NCBI GenBank assembly: GCA_041395325.1
Contig: JAWLAT010000017.1
Location: 40,747 to 104,746, forward strand
DNA: 64,000 nt
Reading direction: 5' to 3'
Origin: JAWLAT01 sp041395325
GTDB taxonomy: Bacteria; Pseudomonadota; Gammaproteobacteria; Xanthomonadales; SZUA-5
Within the stretch, counting starts at the first letter, position 1. Every line of letters starts with the position of its first letter. The notes under the pieces were generated by a model. The model made no database searches. It was not told where the DNA came from and was given only the letters and a program-made list of their open reading frames with translations. A program made the position numbers and the translations under genes. Of this stretch, positions 1 to 8,162 are shown one piece after another.

Positions 1-39
1 CGGATCCATCTGCGGCGGCGAGAGGGTCGAACGGGCTGA

Positions 40-561
40 TCAGCAGCCCACGTTGCCCTTGGTGCAGATGACCCGCTGCTGCCGCTCGGTGGATTCTCGG
101 GCGCGACGCGTGCGCTCTTCCCGCTCGCGCACGGTCAGGCACTCGTACTTGCCCATCCGCGAACCGGCCACCTTTTCCCGCTTGCAGACCTTGCGGTCCA
201 GATCATCGTTGCGAATCACCGCCGCAAAGGTCTCCTGCGCATTGAAAAGCTCAACACGCTGCTCGGGCTTCAGATCCAGTGCCGATTGCTGACCATCGAG
301 CAAGCGATGGATGGTGTCACGTGCGTCCAGCATACGCTTGTAGTCGGGCGCCGAGATTGAGCCGTACAGCCCCTCGCGGGCCTGCTGGGTGGTCTGGTCA
401 ATCTCTGCCAGGAAGGACTGCGCATCGGCGATCTCGGCCGCGCTGGCGTTGGCTTGTTGCACGACATCGCCACCACTGGTCGATTGCTGGGGGATGGCCA
501 TGGTCAGTTGTCCGGCGGTCAGAGAGATTCCGGCCAACAGCGTGGTGAGCAGGATTTTCAT
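40..561 (-). CDS. Secreted Cys-containing protein, paralog A
   Basis: A 173-residue protein of unknown function. The start at 561 is chosen because it follows a purine-rich AAGGGGA site and gives a clean signal peptide (cleavage near TMA-IPQ); the frame stays open upstream but has no secretion signal there. The mature part carries the motifs shared by the four paralogs of this locus: AREGLYGSI, RVELFNAQE, an IRN...VC segment, GSRMGKYEC and ERE, and it ends in Cys. Four cysteines in the last third suggest disulfides in the periplasm or outside the cell (inference). It is closest to paralog B (705..1223): both end in GC and share KYEC. I do not recognise a named family. Confidence 0.8.
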   Translation of the reverse strand: MKILLTTLLAGISLTAGQLTMAIPQQSTSGGDVVQQANASAAEIADAQSFLAEIDQTTQQAREGLYGSISAPDYKRMLDARDTIHRLLDGQQSALDLKPEQRVELFNAQETFAAVIRNDDLDRKVCKREKVAGSRMGKYECLTVREREERTRRARESTERQQRVICTKGNVGC

Positions 562-704
562 CGGTTTCCCCTTGGGTTCGTTGGTTGGAGCAGGCTCCGC
601 GCCTGCGTGCTGTTGCGATCCACTCGACCGGTCACATCGACCCGAACTGACGCCGCTGGCGCGCGTGACAGGCGGTTGCGCAAGATCTGCAACCCCAGGC
701 GACT

Positions 705-1223
705 TCAGCAGCCTGGACGGCCGTCGGCACACAATGGCCGCTGGAAACGCTCGGTGTTTTCACGCGCGATCTTGGCGCGCCATTCGCGCTCGTAAACACT
801 GAGGCACTCGTACTTGGTGAAGCGCGAGCCATGCACAACGATGTGCTCGCAGACGACTCGATCGTCCGGGCGATTGCGAATCACCGCCTGCATGGTTTCC
901 TGGGCGTTGTAGACCTCGATGCGCTGTTCCGGGTCCAGATCGGTCGCCTGCTTCTGGCCCTTCAACAGTCGCACCATCGTGTTGCGCGACAGGATCAGCT
1001 TGTCGAAGTTCTGCCGCGTGATCGAGCCGTAATGGCCGTCGCGGGCGTTGAGCAGGGTCTGATCGACTTCCTCCAGAAAGTCGGACACATCATTGATGTC
1101 CTCGACGAAGCCGTCGGCCCTGCGGACCCGTTCTTCGGGCGTCTGCGCCCATGTTGTCGTGATCATCAGAGCCAACGTCAGCGCGACGCCGGAGAGCCAG
1201 CGGGAAGTGCGCAAACGAGTCAT
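705..1223 (-). CDS. Secreted Cys-containing protein, paralog B
   Basis: A 172-residue protein of unknown function. The start at 1223 gives a basic N-terminus (MTRLRTSR) followed by a hydrophobic stretch and a WAQ cleavage site. Family motifs are present: ARDGHYGSI, RIEVYNAQE, IRN..DDRVVC, GSRFTKYECLS, ERE.RA. Like paralog A it ends in GC. It lies upstream of paralog A on the same strand with a gap of about 140 bases, so the two could share a transcript. It diverges from riboflavin synthase across about 170 bases. Substitutions are spread along the whole protein, as expected for an old duplication. Confidence 0.8.
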   Translation of the reverse strand: MTRLRTSRWLSGVALTLALMITTTWAQTPEERVRRADGFVEDINDVSDFLEEVDQTLLNARDGHYGSITRQNFDKLILSRNTMVRLLKGQKQATDLDPEQRIEVYNAQETMQAVIRNRPDDRVVCEHIVVHGSRFTKYECLSVYEREWRAKIARENTERFQRPLCADGRPGC

Positions 1224-1394
1224 GGTGCTGCTCCTGCAACAAGGTCGGATGGTGTCTCCGAAGCTACCAAGCCCCCGCTGTCGTGGCGAGTGTCGGAGCG
1301 CCGAGCAGCAGGCACTGAGCCGGCATTTGGCAAGGACCGGCACCTCGCGCAGATGATCTATCCTCGCCGACCTGGAAGAAATCGGGAGTGCAGG

Positions 1395-1991
1395 GTGTTC
1401 ACGGGATTGGTGACGGGCACGGGTCGACTGGCGACCACCGAGGGTTTCGAGGGTGGCCAACGCTGGTGGATCGATACCGGCTCACTGGACATGAGCGCGT
1501 CCACGCTGGGCGAGAGCATCGCCGTTTCCGGTGTATGCCTCACCGCGGTGGCGTTCGCGCCGGGTCGCTTTCAGGCCGTGCTGTCAGAGGAGACCCTGCG
1601 CCGCAGTCACCTGGGCGACAAGGCTGTTGGTGCGGTACTGAATCTGGAGCGCTCCCTGCGCGCCGGCGATCGCCTGGGCGGGCATCTGGTGGCCGGCCAT
1701 GTCGATGGCGTTGGCCGGGTGCGACAGATCCAGCCCGAAGGGGCCAGCGCCCGCTGGTGGTTCGATGCACCGCTGGCGCTCCTGCGATACATCGCGGTCA
1801 AGGGGTCGATCTGCGTCGACGGTGTCAGCCTGACGGTCACCGATGTCGACCACGACGGTTTCGCCGTGGCGTTGATTCCGCACACCGTCGAGGTGACCGC
1901 CTTCGCCCGCACGGCGGTGGGCGATGCGGTCAATCTGGAGGTCGATCTGCTGGCGCGCTATGTCGAGCGCCTGCTGCAGGCGCGCGACTAG
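1395..1991 (+). CDS. ribE: Riboflavin synthase (alpha chain)
   Basis: Converts two molecules of 6,7-dimethyl-8-ribityllumazine to riboflavin plus the pyrimidinedione, the last step of riboflavin synthesis, in the cytoplasm. The 198-residue length fits the family (about 200). A GTG start at 1395 gives the hallmark N-terminus (M)FTGLV; the open frame continues upstream but has no such similarity. The two lumazine-binding repeats are visible, with LGESIAVSGVCLT in the first half and GSICVDGVSLTVTDV in the second. Unusually it stands alone, without ribD, ribBA, ribH or nusB, and is wedged between paralogous secreted-protein genes on the other strand; its stop is 1 base from the convergent paralog C. 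Confidence 0.93.
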   Translation: MFTGLVTGTGRLATTEGFEGGQRWWIDTGSLDMSASTLGESIAVSGVCLTAVAFAPGRFQAVLSEETLRRSHLGDKAVGAVLNLERSLRAGDRLGGHLVAGHVDGVGRVRQIQPEGASARWWFDAPLALLRYIAVKGSICVDGVSLTVTDVDHDGFAVALIPHTVEVTAFARTAVGDAVNLEVDLLARYVERLLQARD

Positions 1992-1992
1992 C

Positions 1993-2502
1993 TCAACGAC
2001 CGCAGGGGTTGCCCACGCCGGGAATGCAATCCACGCGTTGCATACGAGCCGCGGCATCGCGTGCCGCACGTGCGCGCTGTTCCCGTTCTGCCACCGTCAG
2101 GCATTCGCGCTTGGTCACTCGTGACCCGGCCTGCTTGACGCGCTCACAGACCTTGCGGTTCTTGTCGTCGTTGCGAATGATCGAGATGATCAGTTCCTGG
2201 GCGTTGTACAGCTCAATGCGCTGATCCGGATGCAATTCAGTCGCCTTGGCATGGCCATCGAGCAGCGTGGCGATCTTGTCGCGAGATTGCTGCAGGCGCT
2301 CCATGTCGGCGGCCTTGATCTCACCGTAGACGCCTTCCCGAGCCAGTTGCAGGCTCTGATCGATCTCTGCCACGAAGGCATCGGCATTGCTGATCGATTC
2401 GGCCTTCTGATCGGCCAGCGCGGCGCGGTCGGAATTCGCCGCCCAGACGCTACTGCTGAGCAGCAGAGCCAGCAGGGTGGTGGCCAACGTGCGCTTGATC
2501 AT
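1993..2502 (-). CDS. Secreted Cys-containing protein, paralog C
   Basis: A 169-residue protein of unknown function with an Ala/Leu-rich signal peptide (cleavage near VWA-ANS). It has the shared motifs AREGVYGEI, RIELYNAQE, IIRNDDKNRKVC, GSRVTKRECLT and AEREQR. It pairs with paralog D: both have KREC instead of KYEC, the RDAA segment, and a short tail after the last Cys (CGR here). Cysteines sit in VC, EC, DC and PC. It is convergent with ribE, ending 1 base away. The start at 2502 is the natural one for the signal peptide. Confidence 0.82.
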   Translation of the reverse strand: MIKRTLATTLLALLLSSSVWAANSDRAALADQKAESISNADAFVAEIDQSLQLAREGVYGEIKAADMERLQQSRDKIATLLDGHAKATELHPDQRIELYNAQELIISIIRNDDKNRKVCERVKQAGSRVTKRECLTVAEREQRARAARDAAARMQRVDCIPGVGNPCGR

Positions 2503-2655
2503 GGCGTTCCCTCCGCTTCAGGAAACACCGATGATCCAGCAGGCACGTAGCCTGCTGCAAGGCCAATCGGCCGGCAGACGACCGCGTCATGGCACCGATC
2601 AGCTGCCCGAATCGTCGGAGTCATCCCGGTCCGCAGCCCAGACGGGCACGGACAT

Positions 2656-2690
2656 GAAAATGGCCCTGTTCCAACGGAGACAGGGCCATC
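2656..2690 (-). terminator. Rho-independent terminator after paralog D
   Basis: A perfect 10-bp stem, ATGGCCCTGT (2660-2669) against ACAGGGCCAT (2680-2689), with a 10-base loop. Read on the minus strand it is followed by a short T run (TTTTC). It lies about 70 bases beyond the stop of the minus-strand gene ending at 2758, so it probably stops that transcript before paralog C. Confidence 0.75.
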
Positions 2691-2757
2691 CCAGGCCGGC
2701 ACGCTCGACCGCGCTGCGGGTCGGCGTGCCGGATCTTGCTCGTCGCGGCAACAATCG

Positions 2758-3282
2758 TCAGCGAATGACGCCGCAAGTGCTGGTTTCACCCGGCACGCAG
2801 TCGACCCGCAGCATTTCGCCCGCGGCGTCCCGCGCCGCCTTGGCGCGCTGCTCACGCTCGGCCACGCTCATGCACTCACGCTTGGTGATGCGCGAACCGG
2901 TGGTCTTCACACGCATGCAGACGCGGCGATTCTTGTCGTCGTTGCGGATGATCGAGGTGATCAGCTCCTGGGCGTTGTACAGCTCGATGCGATCGTCCGG
3001 CGGCAGGTCCATCGCCGTTTCCTGACCGTCCAGCAGGATCGTGATCGTGTCATGGGCCTCGTTGAGGCGGTCCATGTCGGCTTCCTTGATCTCGCCATAC
3101 AGACCCTCACGGGCCAACTTCATCGTGAAGTTGAGCTCCTTGACGAAAGCGGCGGCATCGCTGATGGCTGCGGCCTTGGCGTCCGCAGCGGCAGCGACAT
3201 TGTCCTGCGGGGTGGGGATGGCATGTGCGGCCAGCGACAGCGACAGGCACAGCGCCGCAGCGGAAATTCGGGGCAAGAACAT
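2758..3282 (-). CDS. Secreted Cys-containing protein, paralog D
   Basis: A 174-residue protein of unknown function. The start at 3282 gives MFLPRIS followed by a hydrophobic signal peptide cleaved near AHA-IPT; the upstream extension is low-quality coding. Family motifs: AREGLYGEI, DRIELYNAQE, SIIRNDDKNRRVC, GSRITKRECMS, AEREQRAKAARDAAG. It is nearest to paralog C and ends with CGVIR. A good terminator follows it, so paralogs C and D are likely separate transcripts. With A, B and C it makes a local gene family in two sub-pairs. Confidence 0.82.
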   Translation of the reverse strand: MFLPRISAAALCLSLSLAAHAIPTPQDNVAAAADAKAAAISDAAAFVKELNFTMKLAREGLYGEIKEADMDRLNEAHDTITILLDGQETAMDLPPDDRIELYNAQELITSIIRNDDKNRRVCMRVKTTGSRITKRECMSVAEREQRAKAARDAAGEMLRVDCVPGETSTCGVIR

Positions 3283-3707
3283 GATGTAACTCCTGTTGGG
3301 AAGGGCTCCATGCAAGGCCCGCCACGGTGCGCCGCAGCACTGCCCGTCCAGCCCTTGGCCGGCAGCGGAACAGAAGGGAAACAGACGTGTGGACGTCCGC
3401 AGTACCTGAACCTCCCCACCAGCAATATACGCAGCTCCCCGGGCGCGACAAGTGCCGATTGGTGACGGATGATCAACTGAAATGCGACTGGCAATCATTC
3501 GCTGCCGCTGATGTAGGGAGGCTCGCGGACCAACCGAGACCAACCGGTATCGGTCGTTCCGAGCGCTGGTCGGTGCACTCGCAGCCATGCTCACAGCGAC
3601 GCCACTCGGGGATCACGCAGCGCAGCCCAGCTTCAATGTCCAGCAGCGAAGGCCGGGCTGATCCCCTATGCTCGGGCCAGTCCCGCAAGACCCGTTGATC
3701 TGCACCG
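3283..3707. other. Intergenic region, no gene seen
   Basis: About 425 bases between paralog D (minus) and the sulfotransferase (plus). It should hold the divergent promoters of both. Open frames across it have poor composition and no recognisable product. I see no tRNA, repeat or clear operator. Confidence 0.5.
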
Positions 3708-5210
3708 ATGACGCCACAACTGCAAGCCGCCATCCAGCAGGCGCACCGCCTCAGCGATGCGGGCCAGCGCGACCGGGCCATTGCGGCCTACGAAACGATC
3801 CTGCGCAGCGAGCCCAGACTGCCCGAGATCTGGTACGAGCTGGCGTGGTTGCTGAAGCAGCGCGGCCGCCACGATGAAGCCCTGCAGGCCTACGGCGAGG
3901 CTCTGCGCCACGGCGTCGACAAGCCCGAAGAGGTGCATCTGAACCGGGCGGTGATCCAGACCGACCACCTGCACGACCATGCTGCCGCCGAAGCTTCACT
4001 GCAGCAGGCGCTGCAGATTCGACCCGACTATCTGGCGGCGCACCTGAACCTGGGCAACCTGTACGAGGAACAGGGCCGCAAGGACGCTGCAGCGAACTGC
4101 TATCGGCAGATATTGGCGCATGGCGCGGGTGCGCAGCCGGCCCCACTGCAACTGGAGGCGCTGGCGCGACTGGTCGCCCTGGAGGCACCGACCAACGCGC
4201 AAGATCTGAACCTGCAGCGACTGCAACAGTGCGCTGATGGCAGTCCGGGCCTGGATGACAGCACCCGCGCCAACCTCTATTTCGCGCTTGGCCGCAGCTA
4301 CGAGCGCCTGGCCGACTTTCCGGCCGCCCATCAGGCCTTTGCACGGGCCAACCAATGCGCGGCACGCACTGGACCGGCCTATCAACCGGCGGCGCTGAGC
4401 CGCTGGATTGACAGCCTGATCGAGACGCTGCCGCAGGATCTGCCGGACCAGCTCGTCGACGACGGCGCAGCACCGCGACCGCTGTTCATCTGCGGCATGT
4501 TCCGCTCGGGCTCGACGCTGATCGAGCAGGTCCTGGCGGCCCATCCGGCCGTCGTGGCGGGGGGCGAACTGGACCTGCTGCCGCGCCTGGCGAGCGGTCC
4601 GCTGGCGCCCTATCCGGCAGGCCTGGCACGGCTGGACCCGGCGCAGGCGCAGCAACTGTCCGACGCCTATCGTCAGCACCTGGCGCGACTGATTCCGGCA
4701 GACCGGACCGGTGTGAGCCTGGTGACCGACAAGCGACCGGACAATTTCCTGCTGTTGGCGTTGATCGTGCGGCTGTTCCCGCAGGCCCGCATCATCCACA
4801 CCACCCGCGATCCGCTGGACAACGGCCTGTCGATCTTCCAGCAGCATCTGGACCAGCGCGTGGCGCCGCACAGCAGCGATCTGTCGGCGATCGGTCACTA
4901 CTACGGTGAGTATCGTCGCTTCATGGCGACAGCTCGCCAGCGATTGGGCGAACGCCTGATCGACTTCGATTACGACGCCTTTGTGGCCGACCCTGAGCCA
5001 GCGCTGCGCCGCTTGCTGCATGTTCTGCAACTGCCCTGGGATGATGGCCTGCTGGAGTTCCATGCCCGTCGCAGCACGGTCAAGACCGCCAGCTACTGGC
5101 AGGTCCGCCAGCCGCTCTACCGCGATGCCTCCGGCCGCTGGCGTCACTATGCCGAAGTGCTGGCACCGCTGCGTCAGGCCTTGCGCGCGGCTGGCGTGAA
5201 TGTGCCCTGA
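3708..5210 (+). CDS. TPR-repeat sulfotransferase
   Basis: A 500-residue two-domain protein. The first ~200 residues are TPR-like helical repeats (for example AIAAYETILRSEP, AEASLQQALQIRPDY, AHLNLGNLYEEQGR). The second half is a PAPS-dependent sulfotransferase: the 5'-phosphosulfate loop is seen as GMFRSGSTLIEQ near residue 263 and the 3'-phosphate site as HTTRDPLDNG near 365. It should move sulfate from PAPS to an acceptor; the acceptor (polysaccharide, lipid or protein) cannot be read from the sequence, and TPR versions are often tied to surface glycans. No signal peptide. It is followed 82 bases later by folB, with no evident functional link. Confidence 0.88.
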   Translation: MTPQLQAAIQQAHRLSDAGQRDRAIAAYETILRSEPRLPEIWYELAWLLKQRGRHDEALQAYGEALRHGVDKPEEVHLNRAVIQTDHLHDHAAAEASLQQALQIRPDYLAAHLNLGNLYEEQGRKDAAANCYRQILAHGAGAQPAPLQLEALARLVALEAPTNAQDLNLQRLQQCADGSPGLDDSTRANLYFALGRSYERLADFPAAHQAFARANQCAARTGPAYQPAALSRWIDSLIETLPQDLPDQLVDDGAAPRPLFICGMFRSGSTLIEQVLAAHPAVVAGGELDLLPRLASGPLAPYPAGLARLDPAQAQQLSDAYRQHLARLIPADRTGVSLVTDKRPDNFLLLALIVRLFPQARIIHTTRDPLDNGLSIFQQHLDQRVAPHSSDLSAIGHYYGEYRRFMATARQRLGERLIDFDYDAFVADPEPALRRLLHVLQLPWDDGLLEFHARRSTVKTASYWQVRQPLYRDASGRWRHYAEVLAPLRQALRAAGVNVP

Positions 5211-5292
5211 CGGCTGTCCCCTCTCCGCGCCTTTGCACGAATCTGACGTCCGCAACTGCGATACTGCGCAAGACGCCTGATCGGTTTGGACC

Positions 5293-5691
5293 ATGACGCC
5301 AGCGACCATCATCATCCGCAATCTCGAGGTCGACACGCTGATCGGTGTCTACCCGGAGGAGCGCACTGGAACGCAGCGCCTGCGGCTGGAACTGGAGCTG
5401 GGCCTGGACGGCGCACCAGCAGCGCGTTCGGATCGGCTGCGCGATACCGTCGACTACGATCTGGTCGCCGCCAGTGTCCGCCGCTTCGGTCGCGAGACCG
5501 CCGCCGAACTGCTGGAGCACTTCGTCTATCAACTGGGCCGGGCGCTGCTGCGGGAGTTTCCGTTGCGGCATGTCCGCATCACCGCCTGGAAGCGGGTTGC
5601 CGGCCTGCTGCCCGCCGAAGTCGCCGTGCGAATCGACATCGACGCCAGCCAGCCCGAGCAGGATTGGGATGACGACGGCTACGACGACTGA
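5293..5691 (+). CDS. folB: Dihydroneopterin aldolase
   Basis: Cleaves 7,8-dihydroneopterin to 6-hydroxymethyl-7,8-dihydropterin and glycolaldehyde in folate synthesis. The 132-residue length and the N-terminal motif IRNLEVDTLIGVYPEER (pterin-binding tunnel fold) fit the family. RDTVDYDLVA and LLEHFVYQLGRALL match the middle segment. The start at 5293 puts the first beta strand at once. Its 3' end overlaps the next gene, folK, by about 23 bases, so consecutive folate enzymes are translationally coupled. Confidence 0.92.
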   Translation: MTPATIIIRNLEVDTLIGVYPEERTGTQRLRLELELGLDGAPAARSDRLRDTVDYDLVAASVRRFGRETAAELLEHFVYQLGRALLREFPLRHVRITAWKRVAGLLPAEVAVRIDIDASQPEQDWDDDGYDD

Positions 5692-6097
5692 GCCGCGCTA
5701 TCTGCTGCTGCTGGGCAGCAACAGCAGTCCGGAGCGCAAGCTGGATCTGGCCGTGGCGGGCCTGCGGCGACGCTTTGAAGGCCTGCAGCTGTCACAGCGC
5801 GAACAAAGCCGCGCCCGTGAGGGGGGCGACGCGCCGGACTATATCAACCAGGCGGCGTTGATCCGCAGCGAACTGGCGCCAGCGGCACTCAAACTGGCCC
5901 TGCGCGAGCTTGAGAAGGACCTTGGCCGGCGGCGCCCCAGCCCCGACCCATTGCTGTGTCCGATCGATATTGACCTGATCGCTCAGATCGAACCACGACC
6001 GGTGGCCTTTGCGCCGGAGGATCTGGCAGACCCGGTGGCCCGGCGCCTGTGCGGCGAGCTGATTGGCGATCTGTTGCCGGTGCTGCGCGGGTTGTAG
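5669..6097 (+). CDS. folK: 2-amino-4-hydroxy-6-hydroxymethyldihydropteridine pyrophosphokinase (short)
   Basis: Likely HPPK, transferring pyrophosphate from ATP to 6-hydroxymethyl-dihydropterin, the step after FolB. At 142 residues it is shorter than the usual ~160. The N-terminus has the hallmark LLLGSNSSPERKL, then PDYINQAALIRSELAP and LRELEKDLGR. The usual RTLDLDI segment is changed to CPIDIDLI, keeping the two aspartates that bind magnesium, while the classic WGPR before it is replaced by SPDPLL. The start lies inside folB, fixed by the reading frame and by N-terminal similarity. The context (folB overlap) strongly supports the call; whether it is fully active is less sure. Confidence 0.78.
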   Translation: MTTATTTEPRYLLLLGSNSSPERKLDLAVAGLRRRFEGLQLSQREQSRAREGGDAPDYINQAALIRSELAPAALKLALRELEKDLGRRRPSPDPLLCPIDIDLIAQIEPRPVAFAPEDLADPVARRLCGELIGDLLPVLRGL

Positions 6098-6112
6098 ATC
6101 GGCCGGGCTAGC

Positions 6113-6700
6113 TCAGATCGAGTTCAACAGCGCCGCGATTCGAGTCCGCAGCACGGGCAATGTGTCACGGTCAAACCAGGGATTGCGGCTCAGCCACAGG
6201 CGATTGCGCGGGCTGGGATGGGGCAGCGCCAGCCGATCCGACTGCATGGATTGCCCGCGCACCTGATCTGCCAGCTTGTCGCCCGCAAGCCCACCACCAT
6301 AACCGGCGATGGCGTAGCGCCCGATCAGCAGGCGCAAGCGAACGCCAGGCATCTGTTGCAGCAGGGCCGCATGCCAGCGCGGCGCGCATTCGGGCCGTGG
6401 CGGCAGGTCACCACTGCGGCCGCGACCGGGGTAGCAGAAGCCCATCGGCATGATGGCGAAGCAGCGCGGATCGTAGAAGCGCTCGCGATCGACACCCAGC
6501 CAGTCGCGCAGGCGCTCTCCGCTGGCATCGTCCCAAGGCACGCCGGACGCGTGCACGCGGGTGCCCGGCGCCTGACCGATCAACAGAATCGGCGCGATCG
6601 CACTGGGTCGCACCACCGGCCGTGGACCCAGCGGCAGATGCTCGGCACAGAGGCGGCAGGCCTGAATCTCGATGTGGAGTTGCTGCAGCGCTGCACTCAT
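6113..6700 (-). CDS. Uracil-DNA-glycosylase-like family protein
   Basis: A 195-residue protein of the uracil-DNA glycosylase superfamily. Near the N-terminus is a Cys-containing segment (IQACRLCAEHLP) seen in UDG families of this group, followed by the active-site-like motif LIGQAPGTRVHASGVPWDD and later LLIGRYAIAGYGGG. Four spaced cysteines of family 4 (Fe-S) are not obvious, so the exact subgroup and uracil activity are uncertain. The start at 6700 removes a poor N-terminal extension. It is the last gene of a minus-strand run lpoA, yraN, FAD oxidase, this gene, and is convergent with folK, 15 bases apart. Confidence 0.75.
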   Translation of the reverse strand: MSAALQQLHIEIQACRLCAEHLPLGPRPVVRPSAIAPILLIGQAPGTRVHASGVPWDDASGERLRDWLGVDRERFYDPRCFAIMPMGFCYPGRGRSGDLPPRPECAPRWHAALLQQMPGVRLRLLIGRYAIAGYGGGLAGDKLADQVRGQSMQSDRLALPHPSPRNRLWLSRNPWFDRDTLPVLRTRIAALLNSI

Positions 6701-6773
6701 CTTCGGAAACCGGTTGCCCGCTCTGCGGACCGGACAGCGGCAAAGCTGCTTGCAGACGAACGTGATCCAAGGC

Positions 6774-8162
6774 TCAGGGCAGCACCTTGCCGGGGTTGAA
6801 GATCCCGGCCGGATCAAAGACCTGCTTGATCTGCCGCATCAGCTGCAGGGTCGCCGGCGCCACCGCACGAGACATGAAGTCGCGCTTGAGCAGGCCGATC
6901 CCGTGCTCGCCGGACAACGTGCCGCCCAGATCCAGGACCCATTCAAAGACCTCAGCCAGGCAATTCTGCGCGGCGGCCGCCTGACTCGCATCGGCCGGGT
7001 CGTACAGCAGGTTGACGTGCACATTGCCGTTGCCGGCATGACCGAAATTGACGATCGTCAGCGCGTGGCGGCTGGCCAGCTCGCGCAAACCCTCAAGCAG
7101 GCGCGGCAATCGACTCACCGGCACGACCACATCTTCGTTGATCTTCTTCGGCGCCACCGAGCGCAGCATCGGCGACAGCGCCTTGCGCGCGGCCCACAAG
7201 CCGGCCGCCTGTGACGGATCGGTGGCCGCGCTCCATTCCACCAGTCCCTCGACCGCCGCCGCGGTCTCGACAGCGGTTGCGGCGCGCTCCAGTTCCTCCG
7301 GATGCCCATCAACCTCCAGCAACAGCAGCGCCTGGCCATCGGGCAGTTGCACCGCCGGGTCACGACGCACCAACGCCAGCGCGCCGGCGTCCATGAACTC
7401 CAGTGCGCTGGGCGTGACCGGCTGCGCCATGATCGCCGCCACCGCACGACAGGCGGCGGCTTCGTCTCGATACAGCGCCCGCAGTGCGCGCCGTGCACTC
7501 GGCGCTGGCGTCAGCTTCAGCGTTGCCTGGGTGATCAGGCCCAGCGTGCCTTCGGCACCGCAATAGAGCCGACACAGGTCATAGCCGACCGCCGTCTTGC
7601 TGGTGCGGTGACCGGATTCAATCAACTCGCCGTATCCGCTGATGGCTCGCAAGGCCAGCAGATTGTCGCGACTGGCGCCGTATTTGACGGTGCGCGGGCC
7701 GCCGGCATTGCAGGCCAGATTGCCGCCGACGGTGCTGTAGGGCGCACTAGTGGGATCGGCCGGCCAGAAGAAGCCGGCCGGTGCCAGCGCCTGCTGCAGG
7801 GCGCCGTTGAGCAGGCCCGGTTCGACCACCGCCAGACGGTCATCCGGCTCGATGCGCGACAGCTGGTCCATCCGCTCGAAGCTGACCACGATGCCGGCCT
7901 CGACCGGTACCGCGGCGCCGGTGGTCGCGGTACCCCGACCGCGAGCGGTGATCGGCACACGGCGCTCGGCGGCCAGGGCCACGACGGCCTGCAGCTGCGC
8001 TTCGTCCTGGGCCAGCACCACGGCGGCGGGCAACTGATGCAGACGTGAGTTGTCGCCGCCATAAACGTGTCGGTCGGCCGGCGCATCGAGCACCGATGTG
8101 GCCCCCGCGGCCGCCCGCAGGCGGCGCAGGAAATCGGCGTCAACCGCCGGCATCGAAGGCAT
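6774..8162 (-). CDS. FAD-linked oxidase (glycolate oxidase GlcD / D-lactate dehydrogenase family)
   Basis: About 460 residues. The N-terminal half is an FAD_binding_4 (PCMH) domain: VLAQDEAQLQAVV and ITARGRGTATTGAAVP form the FAD diphosphate-binding part. The C-terminal half is FAD-oxidase_C with NFGHAGNGNVHVNLLYD and GGTLSGEHGIGLLKRDF. These enzymes oxidise 2-hydroxy acids such as D-lactate, glycolate or D-2-hydroxyglutarate; the substrate cannot be fixed from sequence. Two in-frame ATGs (8162 and 8153) are both possible starts, and each overlaps the 3' end of yraN, so the genes look co-transcribed. Confidence 0.88.
   Translation of the reverse strand: MPSMPAVDADFLRRLRAAAGATSVLDAPADRHVYGGDNSRLHQLPAAVVLAQDEAQLQAVVALAAERRVPITARGRGTATTGAAVPVEAGIVVSFERMDQLSRIEPDDRLAVVEPGLLNGALQQALAPAGFFWPADPTSAPYSTVGGNLACNAGGPRTVKYGASRDNLLALRAISGYGELIESGHRTSKTAVGYDLCRLYCGAEGTLGLITQATLKLTPAPSARRALRALYRDEAAACRAVAAIMAQPVTPSALEFMDAGALALVRRDPAVQLPDGQALLLLEVDGHPEELERAATAVETAAAVEGLVEWSAATDPSQAAGLWAARKALSPMLRSVAPKKINEDVVVPVSRLPRLLEGLRELASRHALTIVNFGHAGNGNVHVNLLYDPADASQAAAAQNCLAEVFEWVLDLGGTLSGEHGIGLLKRDFMSRAVAPATLQLMRQIKQVFDPAGIFNPGKVLP

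Noticed and set aside
1224..1394. FMN riboswitch upstream of ribE
   Set aside because: The conserved AGGGTGAAATTCCC-type core and its pairing are not seen; the gap is short.
3996..5336. Long minus-strand open frame (446 codons) antisense to the sulfotransferase
   Set aside because: It is rich in Gln/Arg/His as GC-rich shadow frames are, has no recognisable domain, and the plus strand carries the conserved PAPS motifs.
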